In this document: piece after piece, positions 1-6,555 of the stretch
How positions within the stretch are numbered: the first letter of the stretch is position 1
Layout: each line of letters starts with the position of its first letter
Assembly (NCBI GenBank): GCA_023454395.1
Contig: JAEYFY010000031.1
Location: 1 to 13,509, forward strand
Direction: 5' to 3'
DNA length: 13,509 bases
From: Pseudomonadota bacterium
GTDB taxonomy: Bacteria; Pseudomonadota; Gammaproteobacteria; Enterobacterales; Enterobacteriaceae
Notes under the pieces: model-generated
Told to the model about the DNA's origin: nothing
The model's database searches: none
Seen by the model: only the letters and a program-made list of their open reading frames with translations
Position numbers and translations under genes: made by a program

Positions 1-43
1 CAAAACCGAGCCACGAGAAAAAACCTTTTTTTTCTTTTGCCAT
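1..43 (-). CDS. ftsY: FtsY, signal recognition particle receptor (N-terminal fragment)
   Basis: Only the first 14 codons are inside the window; the gene runs off the left edge. The minus strand reads MAKEKKGFFSWLGF from an ATG at 43-41, the typical start of enterobacterial FtsY, a short basic and aromatic membrane-targeting segment. A GAGGAG ribosome binding site lies at 60-55, 11 bases before the ATG. FtsY is the membrane-associated GTPase that receives SRP-ribosome complexes. The divergent arrangement with rsmD is the one found in E. coli, which supports the call despite the short length. The GTPase domain cannot be seen here. Confidence 0.88.
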   Translation of the reverse strand, partial: MAKEKKGFFSWLGF

Positions 44-119
44 TAGCTACTAAACTCCTCGCACTAAATCATGGCGCGATTACATTGACGATATTGAAAA
101 TAATAATGAAGTCTATCAT

Positions 120-149
120 TTGATCATAGATAAACGCATCTTTTATACG
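120..149 (+). promoter_or_regulatory. Possible rsmD promoter
   Basis: A TTGATC -35-like hexamer (120-125) and a TATACG -10-like hexamer (144-149) are 18 bp apart in the ftsY-rsmD divergent gap. Both are partial matches to the sigma-70 consensus, so this is a weak call. A start site near 156 would give a leader of roughly 115 bases before the ATG at 272. Confidence 0.3.
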
Positions 150-271
150 AATTTTATGGTAAATTATTGCGGATTAAATCAAGGGAAGTCATCGAGATAA
201 CAACTGACACGAATTCCTTATCCCAAAAGACACATCAAAACTCACGTTTAAACGATATAAATCAAAATAAT

Positions 272-856
272 ATGGCCAAAAAACCACAAAAAGCCCCAAT
301 GGGACAAATCAGAATAATTGGGGGAAAATGGCGTGGTCGTAAACTTCCTGTTCTTGATAGCCAAGGATTACGACCAACAACGGATAGAGTGAAAGAAACA
401 CTCTTTAATTGGCTAATGCCTGTTATCCAAGACGCCCGTTGTCTAGACTGTTTTGCAGGAAGCGGTGGTTTAGGCATTGAAGCTCTTTCTCGCTATGCTC
501 GTGAAACCACGTTTATCGAATATGAACGTGCAGTTGCCCAACAAATCACCGCAAACTTAACCTTACTTAATGCAGAAAATGGGCATGTCATTCAAGACAG
601 TGCATTGTCATATCTCGCCAAGCAAGGTTCACCTTATAACGTCGTTTTTTTAGATCCTCCTTTTCATAAAGGCATGTTGTCAGACACTATTCAGTTATTA
701 GAAAATAACGGTTGGTTAGCGCAAGATTGCTATATTTATATTGAGGAAGAAATTAAAGCGCAGACTTATACGATCCCGACTCATTGGACATTGCATAGAG
801 AGAAGATCGCGGGGCAAGTCGCGTATCGCCTTTATATTCGCAATTTATCTGCTTAA
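272..856 (+). CDS. rsmD: 16S rRNA (guanine(966)-N(2))-methyltransferase RsmD
   Basis: RsmD transfers a methyl group from S-adenosylmethionine to N2 of G966 in 16S rRNA during assembly of the 30S subunit. The 194-residue product matches E. coli RsmD along its whole length. A basic N-terminal segment with GQIRIIGGKWRGRKLPV (residues 11-27) is followed by LRPTTDRVKETLFNWL (33-48). The SAM-binding loop LDCFAGSG is at 58-65 and the catalytic DPPF motif at 128-131. The frame stays open upstream to a TTG at 167, but homology begins at the ATG at 272 (MAKKPQK). The extra 35 residues resemble nothing in the family, so 272 is chosen although no good ribosome binding site precedes it. yhhL starts 17 bases after the stop, so the two are probably cotranscribed. 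Confidence 0.93.
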   Translation: MAKKPQKAPMGQIRIIGGKWRGRKLPVLDSQGLRPTTDRVKETLFNWLMPVIQDARCLDCFAGSGGLGIEALSRYARETTFIEYERAVAQQITANLTLLNAENGHVIQDSALSYLAKQGSPYNVVFLDPPFHKGMLSDTIQLLENNGWLAQDCYIYIEEEIKAQTYTIPTHWTLHREKIAGQVAYRLYIRNLSA

Positions 857-873
857 TTTTTTATGGAGCTGCT

Positions 874-1170
874 ATGTTAATCTTTTTTGGCCGATTTTTA
901 ATGGTCGGTGTTTGGGGTTTTCTGTTTTTAAATATTATTTCCCCGTTTCCTAAACCTTTAAAATACTTTATGGATATTGCATTGATTTTTATGGTAATTA
1001 TGCATGGATTACAAATCGTAATGTATAAAGCAGGACAACCTAAAGATCAAAAACCATCAACGGCATTACAATTTCGTATTTTCTTCTTTGGGATCTTTGA
1101 GCTATTAAAAATACAAAAAGAATTACGAAAAGAATACGAAGAAAAACAGAAAAATAAGACCAAACAATAG
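874..1170 (+). CDS. yhhL: DUF1145 family inner membrane protein YhhL
   Basis: This 98-residue protein aligns with E. coli YhhL, for example in NIISPFPKPLKYFMDIALIFMV and the FFFGIFELL stretch near residues 70-78. Function is unknown. Two or three hydrophobic stretches (about 3-23, 32-51 and 67-78) indicate an inner membrane protein. The end is highly charged and rich in Lys and Glu (about 80-98), longer than in E. coli, and probably cytoplasmic. A TGGAG ribosome binding site lies at 864-868, five bases before the ATG. The 17-base gap to rsmD suggests a shared transcript. Confidence 0.85.
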   Translation: MLIFFGRFLMVGVWGFLFLNIISPFPKPLKYFMDIALIFMVIMHGLQIVMYKAGQPKDQKPSTALQFRIFFFGIFELLKIQKELRKEYEEKQKNKTKQ

Positions 1171-1199
1171 CCGTAAATATTGTTATATCCTCGCAATTA

Positions 1200-1223
1200 T
1201 CTGGGGTCAATATTAACCCCAGA
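1200..1223. terminator. Hairpin between convergent yhhL and yhhM
   Basis: A perfect 8-bp inverted repeat (TCTGGGGT at 1200-1207, ACCCCAGA at 1216-1223) closes an 8-base loop between two converging genes. Neither side has a T-run, so it is not a textbook intrinsic terminator. Position and stem strength suggest a transcript-end structure. Confidence 0.45.
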
Positions 1224-1250
1224 GGTTGCCAACTTTATGAATAAATTATC

Positions 1251-1637
1251 TTATTTATTATTTTGCTCATTACTTGGCATATCTGTTTCAAACGTTACAA
1301 AACGACTCCCCTGCATAAACAAACGCCCTTTCATTTCAGGCTCAATATTTTGATAAGCAGATTTATCAACCTTTAACACTAAATCTTTACGAGAGTCAGT
1401 GGTTAAACGAAACGTAACTTGATAATAATGTGTTATTTCTGGACCAGTTACATCATTTTCTCTTGAGCGTCGTTCATTTGCCGCCACTTCTTTTTTATCA
1501 ATCACTTCGACCATATAGAGTATAACGGGTGAATTATCATCACTTATTCGCTGTTTTCTTTGTTCGAAGAAACGATAAGTTGCTGACGCTATAATAACGA
1601 TCAGTACCGCAATTCCTAAAATAGCCGCTTTATTCAT
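1251..1637 (-). CDS. yhhM: DUF2500 family protein YhhM
   Basis: A 128-residue protein of unknown function matching E. coli YhhM. It has one N-terminal membrane helix (about residues 4-22), a basic turn (RFFEQRKQR), and then a soluble domain that carries the family signature NERRSRENDVTGPE (54-67) and ends with GSRFVTFE. The family also places the gene opposite to its neighbours, between yhhL and yhhN, and that is so here. An AGGA ribosome binding site at 1650-1647 lies 9 bases before the ATG. The soluble part is probably periplasmic if the helix acts as a signal anchor; this is an inference. Confidence 0.85.
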   Translation of the reverse strand: MNKAAILGIAVLIVIIASATYRFFEQRKQRISDDNSPVILYMVEVIDKKEVAANERRSRENDVTGPEITHYYQVTFRLTTDSRKDLVLKVDKSAYQNIEPEMKGRLFMQGSRFVTFETDMPSNEQNNK

Positions 1638-1785
1638 TACATTAATTCCTATCGTTATATGGATTAAAAAAACAGTGTGCTTTATATTATTTTAATAAGT
1701 CCATCAGTTTCGTCATTAACCGCTATTCTTAAATTAATCTTTCTGTTATGAATAATAAAACAGTTCTGAATATAAGGAAGATATT

Positions 1786-2412
1786 ATGAGTTGGCCTTTT
1801 CTCGCCGTATTATTCTCAGGATGGCTTTATATCGATGCCGCATATCGAGGTCCTAATTGGCAACGATGGTTATTCCGTCCCATCACGCTACTTCTTTTAT
1901 TACTTTGGGCATGGCAAGTTCCTGAACACAGTATTAATAGCTACCTTATTGTAGGTGCATTATTAGCGACACTACTTTCTGATATTTTAAGAATGTTTGA
2001 TGGTAAGTATTTACTACCATCTTTTGCCTTGGTTTTTCTAAGCTACATACTTTATATGGTGAGTTTTTTACTACCACTCCAACTCTCTTTCTATCTTCCT
2101 TTACTTGGGTTCGTTATTCTTGCTTTCATTATCATTTTAGCCATTGTTTGGACTAAGCTTGATAAATTAGCCATTCCAGCCTCTCTAACTTTATTAGCCG
2201 CATTTGCTATGTTTTGGATTGCTGGCGAAAAATTCTTCTACTTAAGCAATGATTATAACTTATCAGTAATGATAGGCTCATTATTGTTAGTAATCGCTTA
2301 CTCTATATGGCTAATCAACCGCTTCCGCTTCTCATTTTCAGCTTCTAAAGGGCTTGTCAGTGCCTGTTATTTTATTGGGCATTTCTTCATCGTCAGAGCT
2401 TTATTCCTTTAG
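1786..2412 (+). CDS. yhhN: YhhN/TMEM86 family membrane protein (probable lysoplasmalogenase)
   Basis: A 208-residue protein, the same length as E. coli YhhN and alike throughout, including IDAAYRGPNWQRWLFRPIT (residues 17-35), WIAGEKFFY (144-152) and the C-terminal SACYFIGHFFIVRALFL. About eight hydrophobic helices make it an integral inner membrane protein. Members of this family hydrolyse the vinyl-ether bond of lysoplasmalogens. That activity is shown for some relatives, but the physiological substrate in enterics is unclear. An AAGGAAG ribosome binding site at 1774-1780 lies 5 bases before the ATG. The gene is monocistronic here, ending in a strong terminator. Confidence 0.88.
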   Translation: MSWPFLAVLFSGWLYIDAAYRGPNWQRWLFRPITLLLLLLWAWQVPEHSINSYLIVGALLATLLSDILRMFDGKYLLPSFALVFLSYILYMVSFLLPLQLSFYLPLLGFVILAFIIILAIVWTKLDKLAIPASLTLLAAFAMFWIAGEKFFYLSNDYNLSVMIGSLLLVIAYSIWLINRFRFSFSASKGLVSACYFIGHFFIVRALFL

Positions 2413-2418
2413 ACTCCA

Positions 2419-2463
2419 TTAACCCCTTGTTTTTACAAACATAGAATAAGGGGTTAATTTTTT
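2419..2463 (+). terminator. Rho-independent terminator of yhhN
   Basis: A 10-bp perfect stem (TTAACCCCTT at 2419-2428, AAGGGGTTAA at 2448-2457) encloses a 19-base loop and is followed directly by six T residues (2458-2463). It separates yhhN from the zntA promoter. Confidence 0.88.
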
Positions 2464-2506
2464 GACCTAATTCGCACTTTTTGCCAATGAATATGCCTTT
2501 GGTATC

Positions 2507-2538
2507 TTGACTCTGGACTCTACTCCAAGCTGTAAAGT
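2507..2538 (+). promoter_or_regulatory. zntA promoter with ZntR (MerR-family) operator
   Basis: The -35 hexamer TTGACT (2507-2512) and the -10-like hexamer TAAAGT (2533-2538) are separated by 20 bp rather than 17. This over-long spacer is the mark of promoters activated by MerR-family regulators, which twist the DNA to realign the two hexamers. The spacer holds an imperfect dyad (TGGACT and ACTCCA around 2514-2527) much like the E. coli ZntR site at zntA. Zinc-loaded ZntR is the expected activator; its gene is not in the window. Confidence 0.85.
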
Positions 2539-2592
2539 ACTTATCAGATAAATGAATTTAAACTTTACTTTGTTGAACAAGGAGAGCCAGTT

Positions 2593-4992
2593 ATGACTAA
2601 ACATGCTCATCAACACGATAATCATAAACATACCGATGCTTGCTGCTCAAGCTCTCAATGCTGTTCAGGTCACTCAGAGAATAGTACGCACTCACATACT
2701 GAAAGTGGACATTCGCACACCAAAATAGATAAAAGTGATCCTGAATGCGAAGATGAGCATCACCACGAGCACTCCCACCAACATAATCATGATGCTCACG
2801 ATCATAGCCATGATGGGCACAATCATGCTCATGGAAGCTGTGATATCAACGCCCCAGTTTCTAATATAGAGCCAGAAAAGGTTGCACAACAGCGCTTTAG
2901 CTGGAAAGTGCAAGGTATGGATTGCCCAAGTTGCGCACAAAAAATTGAAACCGCTGTACTAAAAGTCGCTGGCGTTAAACAAGCCAAAATTCTTTTTGCC
3001 ACCGAAAAACTGGTTGTTGATGCTGATAGTGATTTGCGCACCAATGTGATTAGCGCAGTAAAAAGTGCGGGTTTTGAACTGTTCGACCTCTCATCACCTG
3101 AATCTAAAAAACCCGTTAAGCAAAGCCTATTAAAAGAAAGCGCATTTGTTATTGTGCTTGCGATTTTAATGGCGATTAGCTGGGGTGCTGAATTTATTGA
3201 TCCTCAAGCAGGTCGAGCAGCCTTTATTGCGACAACCTTGATTGGTTTATTCCCCATTGTGAAGAAGTCCTTACAACTTATTCGCAGTGGTACGCCTTTC
3301 GCCATAGAAACATTGATGAGTGTTGCCGCAATTGGCGCTCTATTTATTAATGCTACCGAAGAAGCAGCAATGGTTATTTTGCTGTTTATGATTGGTGAAA
3401 TGCTAGAGTCTTACGCCGCAGGACGTGCTCGTCGAGGTGTAAGCGCATTAATGGCATTAGTGCCAGAAGAAGCAACATTAGTTAAAGATGGTAAAAAACA
3501 AACGATCCCTGCGGCGCAATTACGTCCAGGCGACATTATTGAAATTGCACCGGGTTCACGTTTGCCGACAGATGCGGAATTAGTCAGTGCATTTGCAAGC
3601 TTTGATGAAAGTGCATTAACGGGTGAATCGGTGCCCGTAGAGCGTCTACAAGGCGAAAAAGTAGCAGCCGGTTGTTTATCTGTGGATAGATCTGTACAGA
3701 TGAAAGTGGTGTCTGAGCAAGGGCAAAATGCTATCGACCGTATTTTGCAACTGATTGAAGAAGCAGAAGAGCGTAGAGCGCCAATTGAGCGTTTTGTTGA
3801 CCGCTTTAGTCGCTACTATACCCCTGCCATTATGCTGTTTTCCGCATTAGTGATTATTATACCGCCACTGTTCTTTGCTCAGCCTTGGGAAACATGGTTC
3901 TATCGTGGCTTAACGCTGTTATTGATTGGTTGTCCTTGTGCATTGGTTATCTCAACGCCTGCCGCCATTACCTCAGCATTAGCGGCTGCGACAAAACGTG
4001 GTGCATTAATTAAAGGGGGGGCAGCGTTAGAGCAATTAGGCACCGTTAATACCATCGCTCTCGATAAAACCGGTACATTGACTGAAGGGAAACCTCAAGT
4101 GACAGATGTTGTTGCTGAAACGGGGTTTAATGAAAAAGAAATCCTAACTTTTGCTTCGTCCGTAGAAGTCGGATCACATCACCCATTAGCAAAAGCCATT
4201 ATCAATAAAGCACAAGAACAAGGCGTACTTGTTGTTGAAGCGGAAGATCGTAAAGCCTTAGCGGGTAAAGGAATTGAAGGTTATTTAAATAGCCAGCACA
4301 TTCTTGTTAGTGCGCCGTCTCAATTATCAGAAACAACAACATTATCGTCTCAATGGCAACAAGAGGTTGCTCGCCTTGAAGATGAAGGAAAAACCGTTGT
4401 TGTTGTCTTAAAAGAGCGTCAACTTATCGGTGTTATTGCGATGCAAGATACCTTACGCAATGATGCCATCGAATCAATGAAATTATTGAAAGAGATGAAC
4501 ATCAATGCCGTGATGCTAACAGGAGATAATCCAAGAGCAGCTGCGGCAATTGCGAAAAAACTTGGCATGGATTTCCGTGCAGGATTACTGCCTGAAGATA
4601 AAGTCACTTCAGTAATGGAAATCAGTAAAACGCATAACACCATGATGGTCGGTGATGGTATCAATGATGCGCCAGCAATGAAGGCTGCTACCATTGGTGT
4701 TGCAATGGGAAGTGGCACTGATGTTGCACTTGAAACCGCAGATGCAGCATTAACACATAACCGTTTAACAGGTTTACCTGAAATTATTCAGTTATCTCGT
4801 GCAACACGCAAAATCATTCGTGAAAACATCACTATCGCACTAGGCTTAAAAGCCGTGTTCTTAGTGACTAGCTTATTAGGAATAACAGGGCTTTGGGTTG
4901 CAGTACTTGCAGATTCAGGGGCAACCGCCCTTGTCACAGCCAATGCCGTAAGACTGTTACGAGTAAAGCTGAAATCATCTAGCAAAGAATAA
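2593..4992 (+). CDS. zntA: Zn(II)/Cd(II)/Pb(II)-translocating P-type ATPase ZntA
   Basis: A P1B-type ATPase that exports zinc, cadmium and lead from the cytoplasm. At 799 residues it is longer than E. coli ZntA (732). Residues 1-80 contain 23 histidines plus Cys pairs (17-18, 23-24), followed by a heavy-metal-associated domain with GMDCPSC (108-114). The ATPase core has TGES (343-346), the membrane CPC motif (447-449), the phosphorylated D491 in DKTGTLT, HHP (529-531) and GDGINDAP (687-694). D774 in LADSGAT matches the zinc-ligand Asp in the last helices of E. coli ZntA. An AAGGAG site (2579-2584) lies 8 bases before the ATG. Regulation by ZntR is indicated by the promoter. In Proteus mirabilis a related P-type ATPase gene (ppaA) has been tied to swarming, which may be this gene. 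Confidence 0.96.
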   Translation: MTKHAHQHDNHKHTDACCSSSQCCSGHSENSTHSHTESGHSHTKIDKSDPECEDEHHHEHSHQHNHDAHDHSHDGHNHAHGSCDINAPVSNIEPEKVAQQRFSWKVQGMDCPSCAQKIETAVLKVAGVKQAKILFATEKLVVDADSDLRTNVISAVKSAGFELFDLSSPESKKPVKQSLLKESAFVIVLAILMAISWGAEFIDPQAGRAAFIATTLIGLFPIVKKSLQLIRSGTPFAIETLMSVAAIGALFINATEEAAMVILLFMIGEMLESYAAGRARRGVSALMALVPEEATLVKDGKKQTIPAAQLRPGDIIEIAPGSRLPTDAELVSAFASFDESALTGESVPVERLQGEKVAAGCLSVDRSVQMKVVSEQGQNAIDRILQLIEEAEERRAPIERFVDRFSRYYTPAIMLFSALVIIIPPLFFAQPWETWFYRGLTLLLIGCPCALVISTPAAITSALAAATKRGALIKGGAALEQLGTVNTIALDKTGTLTEGKPQVTDVVAETGFNEKEILTFASSVEVGSHHPLAKAIINKAQEQGVLVVEAEDRKALAGKGIEGYLNSQHILVSAPSQLSETTTLSSQWQQEVARLEDEGKTVVVVLKERQLIGVIAMQDTLRNDAIESMKLLKEMNINAVMLTGDNPRAAAAIAKKLGMDFRAGLLPEDKVTSVMEISKTHNTMMVGDGINDAPAMKAATIGVAMGSGTDVALETADAALTHNRLTGLPEIIQLSRATRKIIRENITIALGLKAVFLVTSLLGITGLWVAVLADSGATALVTANAVRLLRVKLKSSSKE

Positions 4993-5000
4993 AGTAAATT

Positions 5001-5042
5001 AAAAAACCCAAACTTCAATGATTGAGGTTTGGGTTATTTTTT
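5001..5042. terminator. Bidirectional terminator between zntA and tusA
   Basis: A 14-bp stem (5005-5018 with 5022-5035, one G-T pair) closes a 3-base loop. It is followed on the plus strand by six T residues (5037-5042) and preceded by an A-run (5001-5006), which gives a T-run for transcripts from the right. zntA ends at 4992 and tusA at 5057, so it can serve both convergent genes. Confidence 0.9.
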
Positions 5043-5056
5043 AGCACGATAATCAA

Positions 5057-5311
5057 TTACAGATTGCTCTCTTTTTTACGGATCAGGTAACGATAAGGTG
5101 CAGACTCAGTCTCTTGATTTAATAAATCATGTTCCATAAAACGGCAAAAACCGGGGATATCACGTACTGTGGCGGGATCATCCGCAATCACTAAAAGCGT
5201 CTCACCTAATGCCATATTTCTTATGGTTTTACGCACTAACATCACAGGCTCTGGGCAACGTAGACCTAGCGTATCTAATGTTTTAGTTGCATCATCAAAT
5301 TGAGCATTCAT
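5057..5311 (-). CDS. tusA: Sulfur carrier protein TusA
   Basis: TusA takes sulfur as a persulfide from the cysteine desulfurase IscS and passes it to TusBCD for 2-thiolation of the tRNA wobble uridine; it also influences sulfur supply for molybdenum cofactor. The 84-residue product has the signature [10 protein letters not shown] with the sulfur-carrying Cys at residue 19, exactly as in E. coli, then [20 protein letters not shown] and the conserved end PYRYLIRK. The frame is open further up to an ATG at 5350, but that codon overlaps a perfect TATAAT promoter element and would not be transcribed, and the extra 13 residues lack homology. The start at 5311 also puts Cys19 in register. It is divergent from yhhQ. 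Confidence 0.93.
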   Translation of the reverse strand: MNAQFDDATKTLDTLGLRCPEPVMLVRKTIRNMALGETLLVIADDPATVRDIPGFCRFMEHDLLNQETESAPYRYLIRKKESNL

Positions 5312-5348
5312 TCTATTAACCATTCTTCTTACACTGACAGATTGCGCC

Positions 5349-5377
5349 ATTATATCTCGCTTTCGTGTTCACATCAC
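5349..5377 (-). promoter_or_regulatory. Probable tusA promoter
   Basis: On the minus strand a perfect TATAAT -10 hexamer lies at 5354-5349. A poor -35 match (GTGATG, 5377-5372) is 17 bp upstream. Transcription starting near 5342 gives a leader of about 30 bases before the tusA ATG at 5311. Confidence 0.55.
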
Positions 5378-5411
5378 GGCACATTAAGCACAAAGGTATA
5401 CCTGCTAACCT

Positions 5412-5440
5412 TTGCTTTTGTTGCGCAACAGGCGTATTAT
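5412..5440 (+). promoter_or_regulatory. Possible yhhQ promoter
   Basis: A TTGCTT -35-like hexamer (5412-5417) and a TATTAT -10 (5435-5440, five of six consensus bases) are 17 bp apart. A perfect 12-bp palindrome, TGTTGCGCAACA (5419-5430), lies between them. A start near 5447 would give a leader of about 70 bases containing a small CTCTC/GAGAG hairpin (5448-5463) and the riboswitch. Confidence 0.4.
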
Positions 5441-5476
5441 GCGCATCCTCTCATTTAAGAGAGAAATCACTGTTTT

Positions 5477-5510
5477 ATTGGGTTCCCTCACCCCAATCAC
5501 TAAAAAGGTA
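5477..5510 (+). ncRNA. preQ1-I riboswitch (candidate) controlling yhhQ
   Basis: The leader has the compact layout of the class I preQ1 riboswitch. A 6-bp stem P1 (ATTGGG at 5477-5482, CCCAAT at 5492-5497) closes the loop TTCCCTCAC. An A-rich tail (A5502-A5506) then runs into the Shine-Dalgarno AGG (5506-5508). Loop bases CCU (5486-5488) can pair with that AGG to form the P2 pseudoknot, as UAG and CUA do in the B. subtilis queC aptamer. The loop begins GGUUC and ends CACCC as in that aptamer, and C5491 sits where the ligand-pairing cytosine sits. Binding of preQ1 would bury the ribosome binding site 8 bases before the ATG, so control is expected at translation. The downstream gene is a queuosine-precursor transporter, which fits. 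Confidence 0.8.
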
Positions 5511-5516
5511 CAATTT

Positions 5517-6191
5517 ATGTATACGTTTACTCCCCGCCAAAAAGCGGTGGCGCTGTTATGGCTTTCTTTGTTCCATATCCTGATAATTACTTCTAGTAAC
5601 TATCTTGTGCAATTGCCTATTTCCATTTTTGGTTTCCATACCACTTGGGGTGCCTTTACTTTTCCGTTTATTTTTCTGGCAACAGATTTAACGGTTCGTA
5701 TTTATGGTGCGCCTTTGGCTCGACGCATTATTACTGCCGTCATGATCCCTGCATTAGCGATTTCTTACCTGATCTCAACGCTCTTTTTCCAAGGAAGTTG
5801 GCAAGGTTTTGCCTCATTAGCTGATTTTAATATCATGGTGGCAAGAATTGCGACAGCAAGCTTTATGGCTTATGTGTTAGGTCAAATCATGGATGTGTCT
5901 GTCTTTAACCGTTTAAGACAACAACAAAAATGGTGGGTAGCACCAAGTGCAGCAATGTTCTTTGGGAATTTACTCGATACTCTCGCCTTCTTCTTTATTG
6001 CATTTTATCGTAGTACTGACGCATTTATGGCAGAGAATTGGGTTGAAATTGCATTGGTTGATTACGTGTTTAAATTGACCATTTGTATGCTGTTCTTCTT
6101 GCCTGCATATGGTGTTTTGCTGAATTTTATTTTGCGTCACTTTTTCGCACAAGAAAATGAAAAACAAGATTATGCTGAAATTCGCTCATAA
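5517..6191 (+). CDS. yhhQ: Queuosine precursor transporter YhhQ
   Basis: A 224-residue inner membrane protein of the COG1738 (VUT) family, close to E. coli YhhQ (221 residues). E. coli YhhQ brings in preQ0 and preQ1 for synthesis of the tRNA-modified base queuosine. About six hydrophobic helices are visible. Conserved stretches include ITSSNYLVQLPISIFGFHTTWGAF (24-47), FLATDLTVRIYGAPLARR (53-70), SWQGF (94-98), RIATASFMAY (110-119) and DTLAFFFIAFYRS (154-166). The frame is open upstream to 5412, but homology starts at the ATG at 5517, with AAGG at 5505-5508 as ribosome binding site. That site is part of the candidate preQ1-I riboswitch, implying that high preQ1 lowers YhhQ synthesis. Confidence 0.93.
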   Translation: MYTFTPRQKAVALLWLSLFHILIITSSNYLVQLPISIFGFHTTWGAFTFPFIFLATDLTVRIYGAPLARRIITAVMIPALAISYLISTLFFQGSWQGFASLADFNIMVARIATASFMAYVLGQIMDVSVFNRLRQQQKWWVAPSAAMFFGNLLDTLAFFFIAFYRSTDAFMAENWVEIALVDYVFKLTICMLFFLPAYGVLLNFILRHFFAQENEKQDYAEIRS

Positions 6192-6240
6192 TCTGTCTTA
6201 CCTCGCAAAAAAATAATGGTATAAATGTCATAATTCAAAT

Positions 6241-6277
6241 AATAAAGCTTCATAAGTCAATTTTATGAAGCTTTATT
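6241..6277 (+). terminator. Probable terminator of yhhQ
   Basis: A perfect 15-bp inverted repeat (6241-6255 with 6263-6277) closes a 7-base loop 50 bases after the yhhQ stop. There is no clean T-run beyond the stem, but the stem itself ends in an A/T-rich TTTATT. It is the strongest hairpin in the gap. Confidence 0.65.
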
Positions 6278-6555
6278 CTAAATGAAATAATTTATTATTT
6301 TATGTAAATATTTCTTATAGTAATTAATTAGCATGATTAGTCAAACAACGTACAGAATATTACTTAAATATCATTATTGTGATATTTTTTGCATGCTAAT
6401 ATAAAAATGATTAATTATTTACAATGAAATATTTTATTCATCTATTAAACTGTTAATGTATTTAAGTTCATCTCCATAGAATTCTCTGTCAATTGGGATG
6501 ACAAGCCCCACCATAAGGATTTTTTACTCTCTTTTGCGAATAGTAGGAGTCTATT
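6278..6555. other. A/T-rich upstream region of gldA
   Basis: The gap from yhhQ (6191) to gldA (6556) is 364 bases. After the yhhQ terminator it holds no coding sequence I can support. It contains a 9-bp inverted repeat, ATTAGCATG (6327-6335) and CATGCTAAT (6392-6400), and half of a CRP-like site, TGTGATATTTTTTGCA (6378-6393), in which only the first half is good. A weak promoter is possible: TTAATG (6453-6458), 18 bp, TAGAAT (6477-6482). A clear AGGAG ribosome binding site (6545-6549) lies 6 bases before the gldA ATG. The size of the gap suggests regulated expression, but no operator is certain. Confidence 0.5.

Noticed and set aside
2692..3044. Two antisense frames (82 and 71 codons) opposite the zntA 5' end
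   Set aside because: They arise from the His-rich repeat codons and the metal-binding domain read backwards; no ribosome binding site or homology.
4419..4718. 99-codon open frame antisense to zntA
   Set aside because: It lies wholly inside the ATPase core on the opposite strand, resembles no family I know and mirrors the codon pattern of zntA.
5412..5516. Upstream extension of yhhQ by 35 codons
   Set aside because: The region is the regulatory leader; E. coli YhhQ similarity starts at 5517, where the ribosome binding site is well placed.
5365..5583. 72-codon plus-strand frame across the yhhQ leader
   Set aside because: It covers the riboswitch and runs into yhhQ in another frame; no similarity to known leader peptides.
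6378..6393. CRP site upstream of gldA
   Set aside because: Only TGTGA is good; the second half (TTGCA) matches at two or three positions, too weak to annotate as a site of its own.
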